NCBI GenBank assembly: GCA_002633005.1
Contig: NMRA01000025.1
Span: 941,338 to 995,716 of the forward strand
Reading direction: 5' to 3'
Length of the DNA stretch: 54,379 nucleotides
Source: Phoronis australis
Lineage: Eukaryota; Phoronida; Phoronidae
Positions 23,701 through 34,030 of the stretch are shown one piece after another (position 1 is the stretch's first letter; every line of letters starts with the position of its first letter). Below the pieces are notes generated by a model. That model was not told where the DNA came from. It did not search any database and was given only the letters and a program-made list of their open reading frames with translations. Position numbers and translations under genes: made by a program.

Positions 23701-23763
23701 ACGGCCGATGACTTGACTGGTGCCATGGGTGGGCTCAATATACGACGAGAAACCGGTGTTTGA
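8836..23763 (+). CDS. Pil1/Lsp1-like (eisosome BAR-family) coiled-coil protein, complete
   Basis: Ten exons with matching phase: 8836-8864, 9727-9842, 17607-17659, 18167-18310, 19171-19227, 19460-19541, 21025-21149, 21746-21962, 23023-23108, 23677-23763; 996 nt, 331 residues. Start MDRAAKAVRR has a strong Kozak context. Residues about 25-245 are charged, helical and lack membrane segments. Landmarks in the same order and spacing as in yeast Pil1: YHMRWAAFE (52-60), a long amphipathic helix (67-114), IRVLENRLMQAEQARDLAQL (140-159), KAALLRLSEAYAELGKK (exon 7) and YTGAGTSRALVHEAK (221-235). Length also fits Pil1 (about 340). Family knowledge: Pil1/Lsp1 are BAR-domain proteins that shape plasma-membrane furrows in fungi. 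The C-terminal tail is Ser/Thr/Pro-rich with PPAY (280-283), a PPxY ligand for NEDD4-type WW domains. The match is by eye; another BAR family such as FAM92/CIBAR remains possible. The gene structure is surer than the family name. The exon 6 donor (gtaata) is the weakest splice site. Confidence 0.85.
11712..11780 (+). repeat. (TG)n microsatellite
   Basis: About 34 TG dinucleotides with a few interruptions (TTTG, TCTG, CGTG), in intron 2 of the Pil1-like gene. Confidence 0.95.
12468..12660. mobile_element. 193-bp MITE with perfect 31-bp inverted repeats
   Basis: The left arm (12468-12498, start ATTAAAAACCGGACGATCGC) and right arm (12630-12660, end GCGATCGTCCGGTTTTTAAT) are exact reverse complements over 31 nt. 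The 131-bp interior does not code. It lies in the 7.8-kb intron 2 of the Pil1-like gene. The terminal motif is not one I can place in a superfamily. An obvious flanking duplication is not visible beyond AT-rich borders. Confidence 0.75.
14625..15087. mobile_element. Foldback palindrome with about 200-bp arms built of short repeats
   Basis: Left arm about 14625-14829 and right arm about 14885-15087 are imperfect reverse complements, closing with TCAAGGTACC / GGTACCTTGA outside and AACGGACCGCCAAACA / TGTTTGGCGGTCCGTTAA inside a loop of about 55 nt. Each arm is itself made of diverged units close to acggactcacaaacacgg. It would form a very long hairpin in RNA or single-stranded DNA. It lies in intron 2 of the Pil1-like gene and has no gene. 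Confidence 0.8.
15475..15558. repeat. Imperfect inverted repeat
   Basis: AAGTGCCTCATTAGTGTGTT with trailing GCC (15475-15497) is matched in reverse by GGCAACACACTTATAGGCAC with trailing TT (15537-15558). A further direct copy of the AGTGTGTT.CC.(C)TACACATCCC block follows at about 15573-15595. Probably a small decayed hairpin element. Confidence 0.55.
16187..16255 (+). repeat. (TG)n microsatellite containing an unresolved base
   Basis: About 33 TG dinucleotides with one N at 16216. The N probably marks a length or base uncertainty in the assembly. Confidence 0.95.
16599..17043 (+). repeat. 49/50-bp minisatellite, nine copies
   Basis: Units close to gcgtcattggacccgtgcta then ctgaatatttatgagactgt then actttacaaa repeat from 16599 to 17043, with motif starts about every 49-50 bp. 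Copies differ at a few positions, such as gcaact/gctact and acaaag/accaag. The array is intronic, about 0.56 kb upstream of exon 3 of the Pil1-like gene. Confidence 0.95.
18560..18850 (-). repeat. Fragment of the CTCF-motif-bearing repeat family
   Basis: After a decayed terminal hairpin (atgcatccccatatgtaggc), the stretch tataatgccatcgtccttgt and then TTAGATTTGGCATATAGCCA, ATTCGTTGTATTCTGGTCAT and TTTTTACTGTTCT mirror, in reverse complement, the monomers at 1200-2585. It lies in intron 4 of the Pil1-like gene. Confidence 0.6.
20240..20790 (-). repeat. Second fragment of the same repeat family, with a CTCF-like motif
   Basis: It starts with the hairpin tgcgctcacatacttatatg / tgaacgcat, continues with cctcgtctccgtctgtccgt, and contains GTGCCCCCTAGTGG at 20419-20432. 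That is the reverse complement of CCACTAGGGGGCAC, again fitting the CTCF core consensus at every position. Two further decayed monomers follow (gtgccccataatggc, gcgccatttagtggc). It lies in intron 6 of the Pil1-like gene. Confidence 0.65.
22658..22797 (+). repeat. 19-bp minisatellite, about seven copies
   Basis: The unit gtgacggacataggcactt (variant gtgatgg...) repeats head to tail with almost no divergence, in intron 8 of the Pil1-like gene. Confidence 0.95.
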
Positions 23764-24194
23764 CATTTGATGCAAGCATAGACGAAGCTGATTTTGTGAA
23801 TATTTGTTATTGGTTGATTCTGTGCTTCTACTCTCATAAGGTATCTGCGAGTTGGAACTTTTTATGGGTCTTCTTACGTACGCAATGAATTATGGGAAGT
23901 GCGGACTCCGCTCACATTGCGTTACACTACGTGTTCCCGTAATTTGTCGTGCTGGTATGCGTAAGAGGAGTCATAACAGGGTATCTAGGCTTTGGTTTAG
24001 GTCTATTCAAATCTGCGCAAGTTGCTGTGACAAAGCAAACTCGTTTTTGTGCAATTTATCACGTCATGAGTGAGAGGGATAGTAGGGTTGAGTTTACGTT
24101 ATGCTAGCATTTCCATGCGAAGGGTTTCAGTGTGCAATCCATCTGTTTATAGCCAAATACAGTTTGCTAGCAGCATTTAGTATGTTACTGCTGA

Positions 24195-24357
24195 GGAACA
24201 GGGAGGGGTACTCACATTGGTAAAAGGGAGCAGGGAGGGGTACTCACGTTTGTACAAGGGAGCAGGGAGGGGTACTCACGTTTGTACAAGGGAGCAGGGA
24301 GGGGTACTCACGTTTGTACAAGGGAGCAGGGAGGGGTACTCATGTTCGTACAAGGCA
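24195..24357 (+). repeat. 32-bp minisatellite, five copies
   Basis: Units of gggagcagggaggggtactc followed by acgtttgtacaa lie 0.43 kb after the stop codon of the Pil1-like gene, possibly in its 3' UTR. The periodic peptide they encode (GSREGYS-like) is an artefact. Confidence 0.95.
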
Positions 24358-24778
24358 TATTTTAGTTCATTTTTTAACTGGGTCATGCCAGTTATGAACA
24401 CTCCACTGTCCGTCACCGTACTTACTTTATTTGTTATTTTCACGTAAAGCAGCATTAAACCCATTCTTTCTCTCTAGATAATGTAATTTGATGTAAGTCA
24501 CTTGCTGTTGTTAAATGTGTCTCATCTTGTTCATTATTTAGTCTGTAGTCATCTCTGGGTTTGAGAAGATCTTGCAGTCCATTATTTTTTCTGACCAATT
24601 TTGTAAAATGTGACCTGAAATTTTACAAGATTGGCTTGTAGAAACAACAAACTATCAGTTCTCTGGAAGCCATGACATGGCCTCCAGTTTGACTAAAGAA
24701 CAATTTGAGACTGGTTTAATAACGGTTAGTGGGTAAAGTCAAAACCTTTTTGACGAAGTATGGGTTAAATGCTGCTTA

Positions 24779-25036
24779 CAGGGCTTGGAATTTTCCTCTT
24801 TTAAGAGGAGTTCCTCTTTTTTGGTTTCAATTTCCTCTTATTTGATGTCCAGTTTCCTCTTTTTTGTCTCTTTTTTATCATTATTTTGACTTTATTCATG
24901 CAAAATCATTTATTTCAGTTAAAAATTTACAACACAAAAAATAATTCTATCACACAAACTTATTTATTTGTGGAACGAAATGATACACCACCGGGAAGCT
25001 TTTCCTCTTTTTTTTCATTGGTCATTCCAAGCCCTG
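24779..25036 (+). mobile_element. hAT-like MITE, copy 2
   Basis: Perfect 13-bp terminal inverted repeats, CAGGGCTTGGAAT at 24779-24791 and ATTCCAAGCCCTG at 25024-25036, enclose a 258-bp T-rich body with repeated TTTCCTCTTTT. There is no coding capacity. It matches the element at 109-357 in reverse. CAGGG ends are typical of hAT elements. The flanking 8-mers do not match, so the target duplication has decayed or the borders are slightly off. Confidence 0.75.
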
Positions 25037-26116
25037 AAATTAGTGTTCTCATATTTTCTTAAGTGGTACTTATTGTTATGTTTAAGACGGCAACTACAGC
25101 GAGACTATTGTTGATGATGAACAATTACTTGCTAATGTCAAAATATGAAGAATCTTGCATATTTTATGTTTTGTATTGATTTCAGTTTTCTGTGCTTTTT
25201 TCAATCTTAATGATTAATTACTTAATTTTTAACACTTTGTCTGGGTTGTCTGAGATTTTGTGTAATATGTGAAATCAAAAAATCTGTTTATTGCATTTAG
25301 GTTTTTCTTTTAATGGTTCTACATTTTTGTGTACTGTAGTTTTTGATTTTAGAAAATGATTAGGTTAACCATGATGAAAAAATATTTTGTTGGATGTTTT
25401 TGTCCTTGTTTTTTGTGCTTAAAGTTCAGTTTTTAAGTTTCAACCATGGTTATTTTGATTAGTGGAAAGTTTGCCAAAATTTTCTTTTATATAAATTGAG
25501 CTATTATTATTGGGGAATCCCTGTACATTAAAAAGTGTTCAACTTGGGACAAAAATGATTGCTAAAATTGCAATATTTCTATTTTTAAGAGGTTTGCTGC
25601 TTTGTTGCAAATGCTCAAAATTTCACCAAATGTTGTTTAGTAAAAGCCAGATAATGCAAACCATGCTAAAAGCAAAGTAAATTTTCCTGAAAAATTATTT
25701 TTGTGGAGAAACTTGACAGCATGAAATTTGCCTTGTTGATCATATTAAGTCCCAAACTGAAGTCGTTTTACCGTACCTTTGGTTTGGTTTACCATCTGGT
25801 TGTGAGATTTCTGGATAACAACATTGTAGACGCCCACAAAAATAGCAAACCAGTGCAAGATACTGACCATTGTACGATGCATCGAAAATTCCGATACCAC
25901 AATAATGGAATCGACTGTCCATCTGGACAGGCACTGACTGTGCTAAAAAGTATTTAATATTTATTTCTCATTACCGACATCCTGCTTGTACTGAGGAATA
26001 TTTTAGTGTTATCTGTTTGTAACTATATTTATCATTCTACTTATATGCCGAAAATTTATGAAAGTGTTTTTTATTCAGTGTAAGAGCAATAGACATATTC
26101 CATATTCGTGTATAGA

Positions 26117-26210
26117 ATTATTTTATATTGTAGAATAGGTACTTATATATAAGGGGATAATACATTATTTTATATTGTAGAATAGGTACTTATATATAAG
26201 GGGATAATAC
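26117..26210 (+). repeat. 47-bp perfect tandem duplication
   Basis: attattttatattgtagaat and onward to ggggataatac occurs at 26117-26163 and 26164-26210 without differences, just before the candidate polyadenylation signals of the Pil1-like gene. Confidence 0.9.
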
Positions 26211-26288
26211 AATGTGTGACTTATAACTGTGCCCTCCAGCTATATAGTTGCAACATTTAATTATTTTAAGGAGAAAATGTAAGATAGC

Positions 26289-26415
26289 AATAAAACATGT
26301 GACTGACATTATTTACAAAAGTGACATTGTGTATTGAAATAGTTAAGGTTATTAAAGATAAGTTATACACCGATTCATTATATTGTTGATCAAGTGGTGT
26401 AACCTTGGTAATAAA
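26289..26415 (+). terminator. Candidate polyadenylation signals of the Pil1-like gene
   Basis: AATAAA at 26289-26294 and again at 26410-26415 are canonical hexamers downstream of the stop codon at 23763. They would imply a 3' UTR of about 2.5 kb containing a minisatellite and a MITE. Such hexamers are common by chance in AT-rich DNA, so this is only a candidate end. Confidence 0.3.
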
Positions 26416-26999
26416 CCATATCAAGGATGGACTCTTAGCTTTACAACACTAACAGCAGAAAGATCTCACCTGTAGAAATTTAAACAATTTAGTATCAAAA
26501 GTGATGTAAAGGTTATGTAGCATCCTAGAAAATTGTGGTGTCGGACTTTGTTGACTTTGGAACATCATATCTCAGAAGTGGTGAATGGGATTCATACGAA
26601 ATTTGGAAATACCATGCTTCAAGCAAGGGTTTCTAAAATGTTGGTTATTGTTTTTAAAATGGGGAGATAAAAAATAGGACTTTCATAATTTTTACAAAAA
26701 ACATTAAAATTGCCTAATCTAGTTATTTTTTAGCATTAAAACATGTTTTAAAACAATCAGATATGGGAATTCAGTTATTTATCTTTTGCTTCTGGTATAA
26801 TCATCAAGAACTGACAAAGGACTTTCTAGTGACATGGCTCTTGGGCAATTCGGTTGAAAGACGGTGGAGTTGCGAAAAGTTTTATTGACAGTAAATTCCT
26901 TCGCAAGTACACACACCGGAACAAATGAAAGCTAACAACTCTCATGCATGATCGGCGCACCCTCAGCGGCCGCGAGATCGGAGTTGGCATACCAGGGAG

Positions 27000-27350
27000 A
27001 AAGTTCTATGGTGTGTTCTATGATGTGATGGTTGTAGAAATGAGGGCCAGGGGTGACTGTAATAGAAACGTTACAAAACACTCGCTTATAGTACTAGGAG
27101 GATCTCCGATGCCGTAGGATGTAACGATAACAAAAGAAAATGGACCAGAGAGGTTACATATATAACTAATTAAACCAACAAGGAAATAGTTTCAATGATT
27201 TAAAAGATTACTGCAGATGAACTGATGAAGACAAGATTTTACAGCATGGATGTTGTGAAAAATATAGTCAGACATTCATTCAAAATTACCCATCTTTATA
27301 CATCAGTTAGAGTTTTGGTGCCGTTTGATGTAACATGATGGAAGACGGAG
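27000..27350 (+). repeat. Dispersed repeat, copy A
   Basis: Blocks such as tgatggttgtagaaatgagg, cattcattcaaaattaccca and ttttggtgccgtttgatgta recur in the same order and orientation at 37745-38140, 10.7 kb away, with about 20-30% divergence. It has no coding capacity and its origin is unknown. Confidence 0.6.
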
Positions 27351-29727
27351 GCTTGGTTTCGGACGAATGCCAACAATTAGGTGTTAGTAACCATTTTCAG
27401 GGCGAATGACACAAGTTTGGGATTACGAATATACTGTTAGTAATAAATAAGGTTATACTAAAGCACAACTCGGCAATATGATCGGCACGAGGTTTCTGCC
27501 GTTTAGTTGAGACGAACCCATGATTTTCCACTTGTTTTGTCTAAAGTTGTCACTTTCACCGTCGTGGTCAGTGAGTTCTAATCCGCCACTTCGACATGTG
27601 CAATAATGGCAAGTCCGCCAGAGGGTGTTTGTCAGTATTCAACGTTCTAAACATTATAATACTGTCCAACTCTTGCCACAAGGAGGCACCCTCAACAAAG
27701 AGTCGAATTTTGGAATTTTGAAAACAGGCCGAAAAGTCCGAAAAGGTGGTTGACATTAAAATTTAAGTCATTTTCCATAACATATGCTGATGGTGAAGAC
27801 GCCCGTTTATGTACATTGCTTATATATTCATGTATGTTGCTGGCATACGTGTCTTATTGTAGGCGTAGAACAGGAAGAGGATAGAGCTTCGTGAGTGAGG
27901 GCTATTGTGATTCCCACAGTATTCACTGACACTGGTTGTATAGTCAATTATATTGTTATGATTAACCCACACCTATGTATTATATAAATCTAGCACCCAT
28001 ACACGTCATCATTTACAAGTTCCTACAGCACGTTAACAAATCTACAGTGCATGTGAACAAGCTAAAATGTCAAATTAAATTTGTTGTTTTTTACAACGGT
28101 CGAGACCCATGATTACTCCATTCCTAATTGCCTCACAAGCTTCTTTTGTGATTTATCAGGTTAACACGTTCCTTGAATGTACTGTCCTTTTTCCCTTACC
28201 ATAGTCACAAGCAAATTATGTCAACAACAGGTGTGGACCAATGTTGGATACGCCACGTGCTGCCTCGAGGACATGACATTGTCACAACAGAGGTACTACC
28301 TCTCCCTGTCGCCTCCTACAACTGGACGAGGCAGTAGGCCTAGAGGTGTTGTCTTAACTAAATGGCACAGTCTGTCCTGATTAATCAACACAGAAGAATG
28401 CCAGGCAAATTCAGATATTGTTTGAGGAAACGGTACTGCAGATTTGGCTCGAGAGAGGGTTACAAACAGTGCTACCAGGTTCTGGACTCAAAATCTCTAC
28501 TTCCTGGGCTAATAACAATGTGACCTCACTGTTCCCTTGTCACCTCTTAACATTTATGGATTGTTGAAGACTAGCCAAGTGGCAGAGGGAGCTGTGTGAG
28601 TTTGCAGTTTTACCACCAACACTCAGTACGCCTGGTAACTGGAACAATGTGGACATTAGTATTGTGTTAATAAATAAAAGGAGGTCAGCGTAATTCGGAA
28701 AATCAAGTAGGACTAGGTCCAGGTTCTGATTAAGGTCGTGACCGCCTTTGTATGTTATGCCTACCCATGTGTCAAGGCACCATTAAATAGCCTATAGTAT
28801 ACACAGAGATTTGTACAAAGCATAAAGTTTCAGTACTCTTTTGCACATTTTCACGTAAAATACCTCCTGCTTTATCGAGCGAAGTCCTGGACTTTTTGCC
28901 AGAACTTACAAGACTGCCTCGGGAACGTTGTACTCTTCCATTACAGTTGACAGTGGTAGGCCTAATTTGAACCGGCAGTACAAGCCAGTGTTGTTTAACT
29001 ACGCTGAAAATCTGAGCCATCTTCGAATATCCTAATTCGGTGCTCTCTCTATCATTGCCACATGCGCTGTAACGTTGTAAACCAAATGGGAACACAATAA
29101 ATTTCGGAAAAAATAACCTGGTAGTACAAGAGTGTATGTCATCACCGTCAATATTCTCAAGCCCTAACTTAAACTGGGTTTCCACTTCGTTGATTCGGGA
29201 TGTCCATTCTAGAGAACTGTCTTGATGGTTCCCAAGACAATTCACTGATTTTTCCCTAATTCACGGTATCACGTACCTCCTCGAGAAAACTGCTATCGCT
29301 TGACTAATTTATCTTTACTGACTATCATGGACCTAGACGTCTCTCCTTTAAATACCATACGTTCACATTTCACGATATATTATAGGGGTCGTAAAATTGT
29401 TCTGGCACGATCTGGTGACTATTATTAATGCCATGATGCCATCGTCTCAAATGCTCTGCAAACAGTTCCCGGCCGTTACTTAACTTAATTCATGACATAC
29501 CAAGAAACCCGTGGACCCACTCTTCAGTGAAGACTTGTTTACGTAGTTGTCTTTTGTCACAAGTTGTGCAGTTCTAAACGATAATACGAAAATGTAAATC
29601 TTCCACTGGATAGGGCGAAACTGGCAAACTTCCTTTACGATTTGTTGGGAACTAACGCTCCTTCAGTTTATCCACCTACTACTGCTCGTTCAATATTTTC
29701 CAAAAAATCGTTTGCTACATGGGACAA

Positions 29728-30790
29728 TTCTTGTACACTCTGTAAGAGAATCCGTTTGAAATAGCAGCAATACCTACTCTGACGTCTTCATAGAAATGCC
29801 AACCTCTGATTTTTTAATGTTCGCTACAACAAACGCGTCTGTATACAAATATATCCGTGGAACATCGACAAAAAGGGGGGGGGGTATCTTTGTACACGTC
29901 TTTATAGATTTTAACGTGGAGGTACAGCTGAACGTTGCACTCTTGTTCTAGTTCAAAGCCCAATGAACTTTATTATTTTTGAAGCTTGAATTTTTAGCCT
30001 TTTGTTCTGCTTTGGGTAAGAACGCCAGGCTTTCCCGCAATTCCTCTGTCAGCTACAAAATGTATTTTGGTGATGAAATTTTCTATGCTCTCACTTGCTA
30101 TTTCTCTATGTCGTCTCTTTGGTCCTCTTGGATCATGTGCCTTCTCTTTCTTCCTACTGAATACAATCGGTCTGCACTGACTTGGTGTAAGGTTCTTGTC
30201 ATGGCAACTATGTTTTTCCTTGCTGTACCGTAAAGTCTTATGCAGCTTCTACTTTGAAAACCTCTGTAAGCCTTGAAATATATTTTTGGCAACAAAGTTG
30301 TCAGAGGTCACATTGGATAGTTTTATTTCGTGTTTTCCTTTGTTTGATCGTCCTGGAACGTGTACCTTCTCTTTCTCCCACTGACTTGGCGTATGATTCC
30401 TGATATGGCATCTATCATTGTCCTTCCTGAGCTGAAAAGTCTTATGCAACTTCGACTAAGAAAATCCATATCCAGAACCACAAAATCAAGTAATTGTGTC
30501 TCAGCATTTTGTTCAGCATTGGAAAAGGACGTCAGACTTCTCAGATTTTTGTTTCAGCTTGGCAATTCTAGCCAGAGATTTTATGAGCTCAGCTTACATA
30601 GTTGCTAATTCGATTTCTTGTCTGTTTAGTCCACTGTATTAGGTGTCTTCTCTTTCTTTCCACTTAACAACAGAGGACTCCACTGACGTGGCGTATGATT
30701 CTTGCCATGGCCTTTATATTTGTCTCTGTAGAACCGCAAAGTCTCGTGCAGCTTCTACTTAAAAAACCCACATCCACCTCACCATAAAGA
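29728..30790 (-). pseudogene. Degenerate coding-like modules, first cluster
   Basis: Read on the minus strand, three consecutive submodules share a peptide pattern: KLHETLRFYRDKYKGHGKNH (about 30650-30770), KLHKTFQLRKDNDRCHIRNH (about 30366-30468) and KLHKTLRYSKEKHSCHDKNL (about 30140-30260), each followed by TP.Q and a lysine-rich stretch. Downstream (29728-29990) is a block encoding CYFKRILLQSVQELS. The same blocks return at 32168-32745 and 33100-33470. Frames are broken by stops and shifts and no complete domain is recognised. I infer decayed copies of one gene exon set rather than a live gene. Confidence 0.45.
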
Positions 30791-31306
30791 AGTTGTTCCT
30801 CAGGCGAGAGTATTTCAAGGTCCTATGTTCAAGATTTTCATCTATCCTAGTCTACAACGAAACAGAAAGCTCAATCGTAATGAGTTTATGGAAACTGTTA
30901 GTATAGATGACGAAATCAGGGCGCTGTGTAGGCTAAACTATGTTCCACAGTAATGATACCTGGTGCCTGGTGACATCAGTTGCCATATTTAAACATTACT
31001 TGTACTTTTCTCAAGTCCACACAATATTTTGTTGGCTTCTCGCCATTTTCTATCCAACAAGCACGTGATCTTATGAAAGAGCTTTAAGCTCGTCTGCTGA
31101 GTTCCTGTTGCTGAGATTGTAGATCCTTGTAAATATTACTAAAACATCGTCATGATGATGATGATCCAAAAATCATGCAATAGTTAAAATAGGACTTCCA
31201 AATGGGCTTTCTCAGCAGATATCTATCTGTTTTTTTCTTTTTAGAACACTAGTAAATAGTAAATCCCCTCACTTTCATCAAAAGGACGTCAAGGAATAAA
31301 TTGTTC

Positions 31307-31763
31307 TCAATAGTAAAGAGATAGTTCCCCATCCGGTATCTGATTTATGTTGTCAAAATTGTAAATCAATGCAGCATATTCCTTTCTCACTTCGTAAAAA
31401 ATCTCTTTAACTTTCTTTATATATTCTATGCCTTGGAGGACTGATGCATTTAATTTCCAAAACCCTTTACCAGATGAGAAATTATTAAGTTGTATGGTCA
31501 TAGTAATCATTGAATGGTCAGTTCTATAGCCAGGTATTATCTCCGTTCATCTGAAACGAGAGAAAAATCTAATCTTGACTTTTTGACAGGGTTCAGTTTG
31601 CGCCATGTGTAGCCAGTAGCGTTTGGGTTACAAACACGCCAGGGATCTGTTAAATTTAAAACCTCTTTCATGACTTCAACCATGTTTTTGGCATTGGGGT
31701 TATTACTATTTTTATAATTGAAACAATCTATTTCAAAATTCTGCTCGATATTCCAATCACCAC
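31307..31763 (-). pseudogene. LINE (non-LTR retrotransposon) endonuclease remnant
   Basis: The minus strand reads GDWN, then NLTDPWRVCNPNATGYTWRK and SRLDFSLVSDE, then after a one-base frameshift near 31555 IIPGYRTDHSMITM and GKGFWKLNASVLQGIEY. This order (GDxN, LxDxWR.xxP...YTW, SR+DFxLVS, DHxxI, GxGxWKLN) is the C-terminal half of the APE-type endonuclease of L1/Tx1-like elements. The reverse transcriptase is absent. It is 5'- and 3'-truncated and clearly dead. It separates the two clusters of duplicated modules. Confidence 0.8.
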
Positions 31764-31807
31764 GTAGCTCGATGCTTTACTGGACATTTACGTTCACACT
31801 GGATACA

Positions 31808-33500
31808 GCACGGGTTATTTAGGAAGATTGCTGACTGTGGGCAGCATTTCAGAAATATCTAGCTAAACCTTTGCCTTAAGTGCGGGACATCTTCCATTAC
31901 ATTGTTCATTTGAGCCCATGTAAAACTTTATTGCATTTCATTCGTGCCCCTTCCTGAGCTACCGGAACTCATTCTGCGCACGTCTTCTCGTTCTCCGACT
32001 ATCTGACCGCCCTGACCATTCGGTCGTAGTAGTGTGTTGCTTCTTTTCATTGTTGACTTCTCAGTCTGTTAGCCTAATCCGTGTCTAACCTCAAAACCTG
32101 TGGCTGATAATTGCTTCTGTATTAGATGGCTTTCTGCTTCACTAACTAGTGATGGGTTTGTCCCCTTTCTTGTACACTATGTAAGAAATTCCGTTCGAAA
32201 TAGCAGCTAACCCTTTTCTGACATTTCTGCATTATTGTAAACTTCCGATTTCTTAATATACGCCAGAGCAAATGCTTCTGTATAAATATGTGATTCGATA
32301 CATCAAACACCGACAAAGAGGGGTATCAAAGAGGTGTATCATTTGACTCGTCTTTATAGATTTTGACGAGGTGGTTTTATAAGTCCTACGTAATGGTGAA
32401 AATTCCACTCTTGTTCTTGTCCAAAGCCTAATGAACCATTCTATTTTTAATAGCTTGACATTTTAGCATTTCGTTCAGCTTTGAAAAAAAGACTTCAGAA
32501 TTTCACGGCTTCTTAATTCAGCTTGGCAATGTATTCTGACCAAGGATTTTTCTGAGGTCAGATTAAATAGTTGTTAATTCGCTTTGTAGACTGTCTGGTC
32601 TCCTGTATTAGGTGCCTTCTCTTTCTTCCCACTGAACAAAGGTGGTCTACACTGACTTGGGGTATGATTCCACCCATGGCCTTTATATTTGTCTCTGCTG
32701 AACCGCAAAGTCTCGTGCAACTTGTGCTTAGAAAACCCATCCCGTCATAAGGAAGCTCCTCCGGTCAGTTACACCATGGGTCATTTAGAAAGATCGCTGA
32801 CTGTGGGAAGCAGGTCAGCAAGATGTTATGAAAGATATTTCTGTAAGTGAGGAGACATTTTCCATTACTTTGTTCACTTTGATCCCCTATAAAACTTTAC
32901 CTCACTCCACCCATGCCCCTCCCTCGGCTACCGGAACTCCTTCTGTGAAAGTCCTTACGCTCCCCGACTGTCTGACCTCTTTGCTTATTAAGTCTGATCC
33001 GTGACTTTTTTCTTTTCGTTGTTGACTTCTCAGTCTATAAGTCTAATCTATGTCCACCTTCGCAAGCTGTGGCTAATAAGCGCTTCTGCATTAAACTTAT
33101 TTCTGTTTCGCTGACTGGTGATGCAGCGGGCCCCTTTCCTTTGGACAGTTCTTGCACACTTTGTATGAGGTTCTGCTTGAAATAGCAGCTAAAAGTATTT
33201 TGACATCTTCGTAGACAAGTCAACTTCTCATTTCTTAATGTCCAACAAAGCGAACTCTTTTGATACATTTTGACGACGTGGTTTCATAAGTCCTTCTGGG
33301 CACAGGTGCACGTTCTACTCTTGTTCCTACCCAAAGCCTAATGAACATTTCTATATTTTTCGCATCTCGAGTTGTTTAGCATTTTGTTCTACTTTGGACA
33401 GAAACGTCAGACGTTCGCAATCTTCCTCCGTCTACTATGAAATGTATTCCGTCGGCAGAGTTTTCTGAGCTCCCATTGGATAGCAGTTATTTCTCCTTGA
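31808..33500 (-). pseudogene. Tandem duplication of a roughly 970-bp coding-like unit
   Basis: Unit 1 (31808-32774) and unit 2 (32775-33500, shorter) align along most of their length, for example gattgctgactgtgggcagc versus gatcgctgactgtgggaagc and gttgacttctcagtctgtta versus gttgacttctcagtctataa. Both contain the modules seen at 29728-30790 (CYF-(K/E)-(R/Q)-N..QSVQE; KLHETLRFSRDKYKGHG; VGRKRRH-type frames). Minus-strand frames carry stops in most copies. The modules may belong to a lineage-specific, fast-changing family; no function is assigned. Confidence 0.5.
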
Positions 33501-33772
33501 CGTGCTGAGAAATCAGAGATGTCTGTTCCCTGTTGTTTTTTAATTTGATTTGGCAACAACCAAATAAAGGCCGTATTTATTCCAGTTGCTTTATGTTTGA
33601 CAGCTATCTTCCGATAAGTTAAAAACAGCTCGCGTGCTTTGGGAATTCTAGGTAGCATGATGGGACTTGATATGAGATGGTCAAAATTGCAGCTCAATTT
33701 AATCCTGATGTCTTGAAGTTTAGTGCGGAACAGAAACGTTACGAACGCAGGTCTGGAGGCAAACGAAAACAT
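33407..33772 (-). CDS. Unrecognised 121-codon ORF next to a CRE-bearing module
   Basis: An ATG-initiated minus-strand frame (start MFSFASRPAFVTFLF) runs 121 codons and overlaps the end of the second duplicated unit. It is basic and has no signal peptide or domain I know. It begins just downstream, in the minus direction, of the promoter-like module at 33775-34030, which is its main claim to being real. Against it: the other copies of its 3' part are frame-broken. It could be one exon of a decayed gene or a chance ORF. Confidence 0.25.
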   Translation of the reverse strand: MFSFASRPAFVTFLFRTKLQDIRIKLSCNFDHLISSPIMLPRIPKARELFLTYRKIAVKHKATGINTAFIWLLPNQIKKQQGTDISDFSARQGEITAIQWELRKLCRRNTFHSRRRKIANV

Positions 33773-33774
33773 TT

Positions 33775-34030
33775 CATTTTTAAGCTCTATTTATCTCAAA
33801 GCAACTTTAGAACAGACCATTATTTTGAATCTTATTGAATGAAAACTACTCACATATCCAACTATGAATCGCTCTGTTTCTCTTTCGAAGAGAGAATGAT
33901 GTCTAAGTTACTGCGTGACGTCAGAGTCTATGATGTCACAGTTTATGACATCACCACAACGTTTCATTCGCTTGTTCAGTAGAACGTCATTTTTGACATT
34001 TCGGACCCAAATGATACAAATTAGGCTTGA
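33775..34030 (-). promoter_or_regulatory. CRE-bearing promoter-like module, copy 1
   Basis: It contains a perfect CRE palindrome TGACGTCA at 33916-33923, two related half-matches (tgatgtca, tgacatca), an IRF-like GAAAGAGAAAC on the minus strand (33876-33886), and a GTGAGT splice donor on the minus strand at about 33848. The same order is kept in the copies at 35365 and 36240. Interpretation as promoter plus untranslated first exon of a minus-strand gene is inference. Confidence 0.4.

Noticed and set aside
24217-24447. Repeat-rich ORF after the Pil1-like stop codon
   Set aside because: It is produced by a 32-bp minisatellite and has no independent support.
28772-29245. 157-codon minus-strand ORF
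   Set aside because: No recognisable domain, no phase-matched neighbouring exons and no repeat copies. A chance ORF of this size is expected in 54 kb of six frames, though a lineage-specific gene cannot be excluded.
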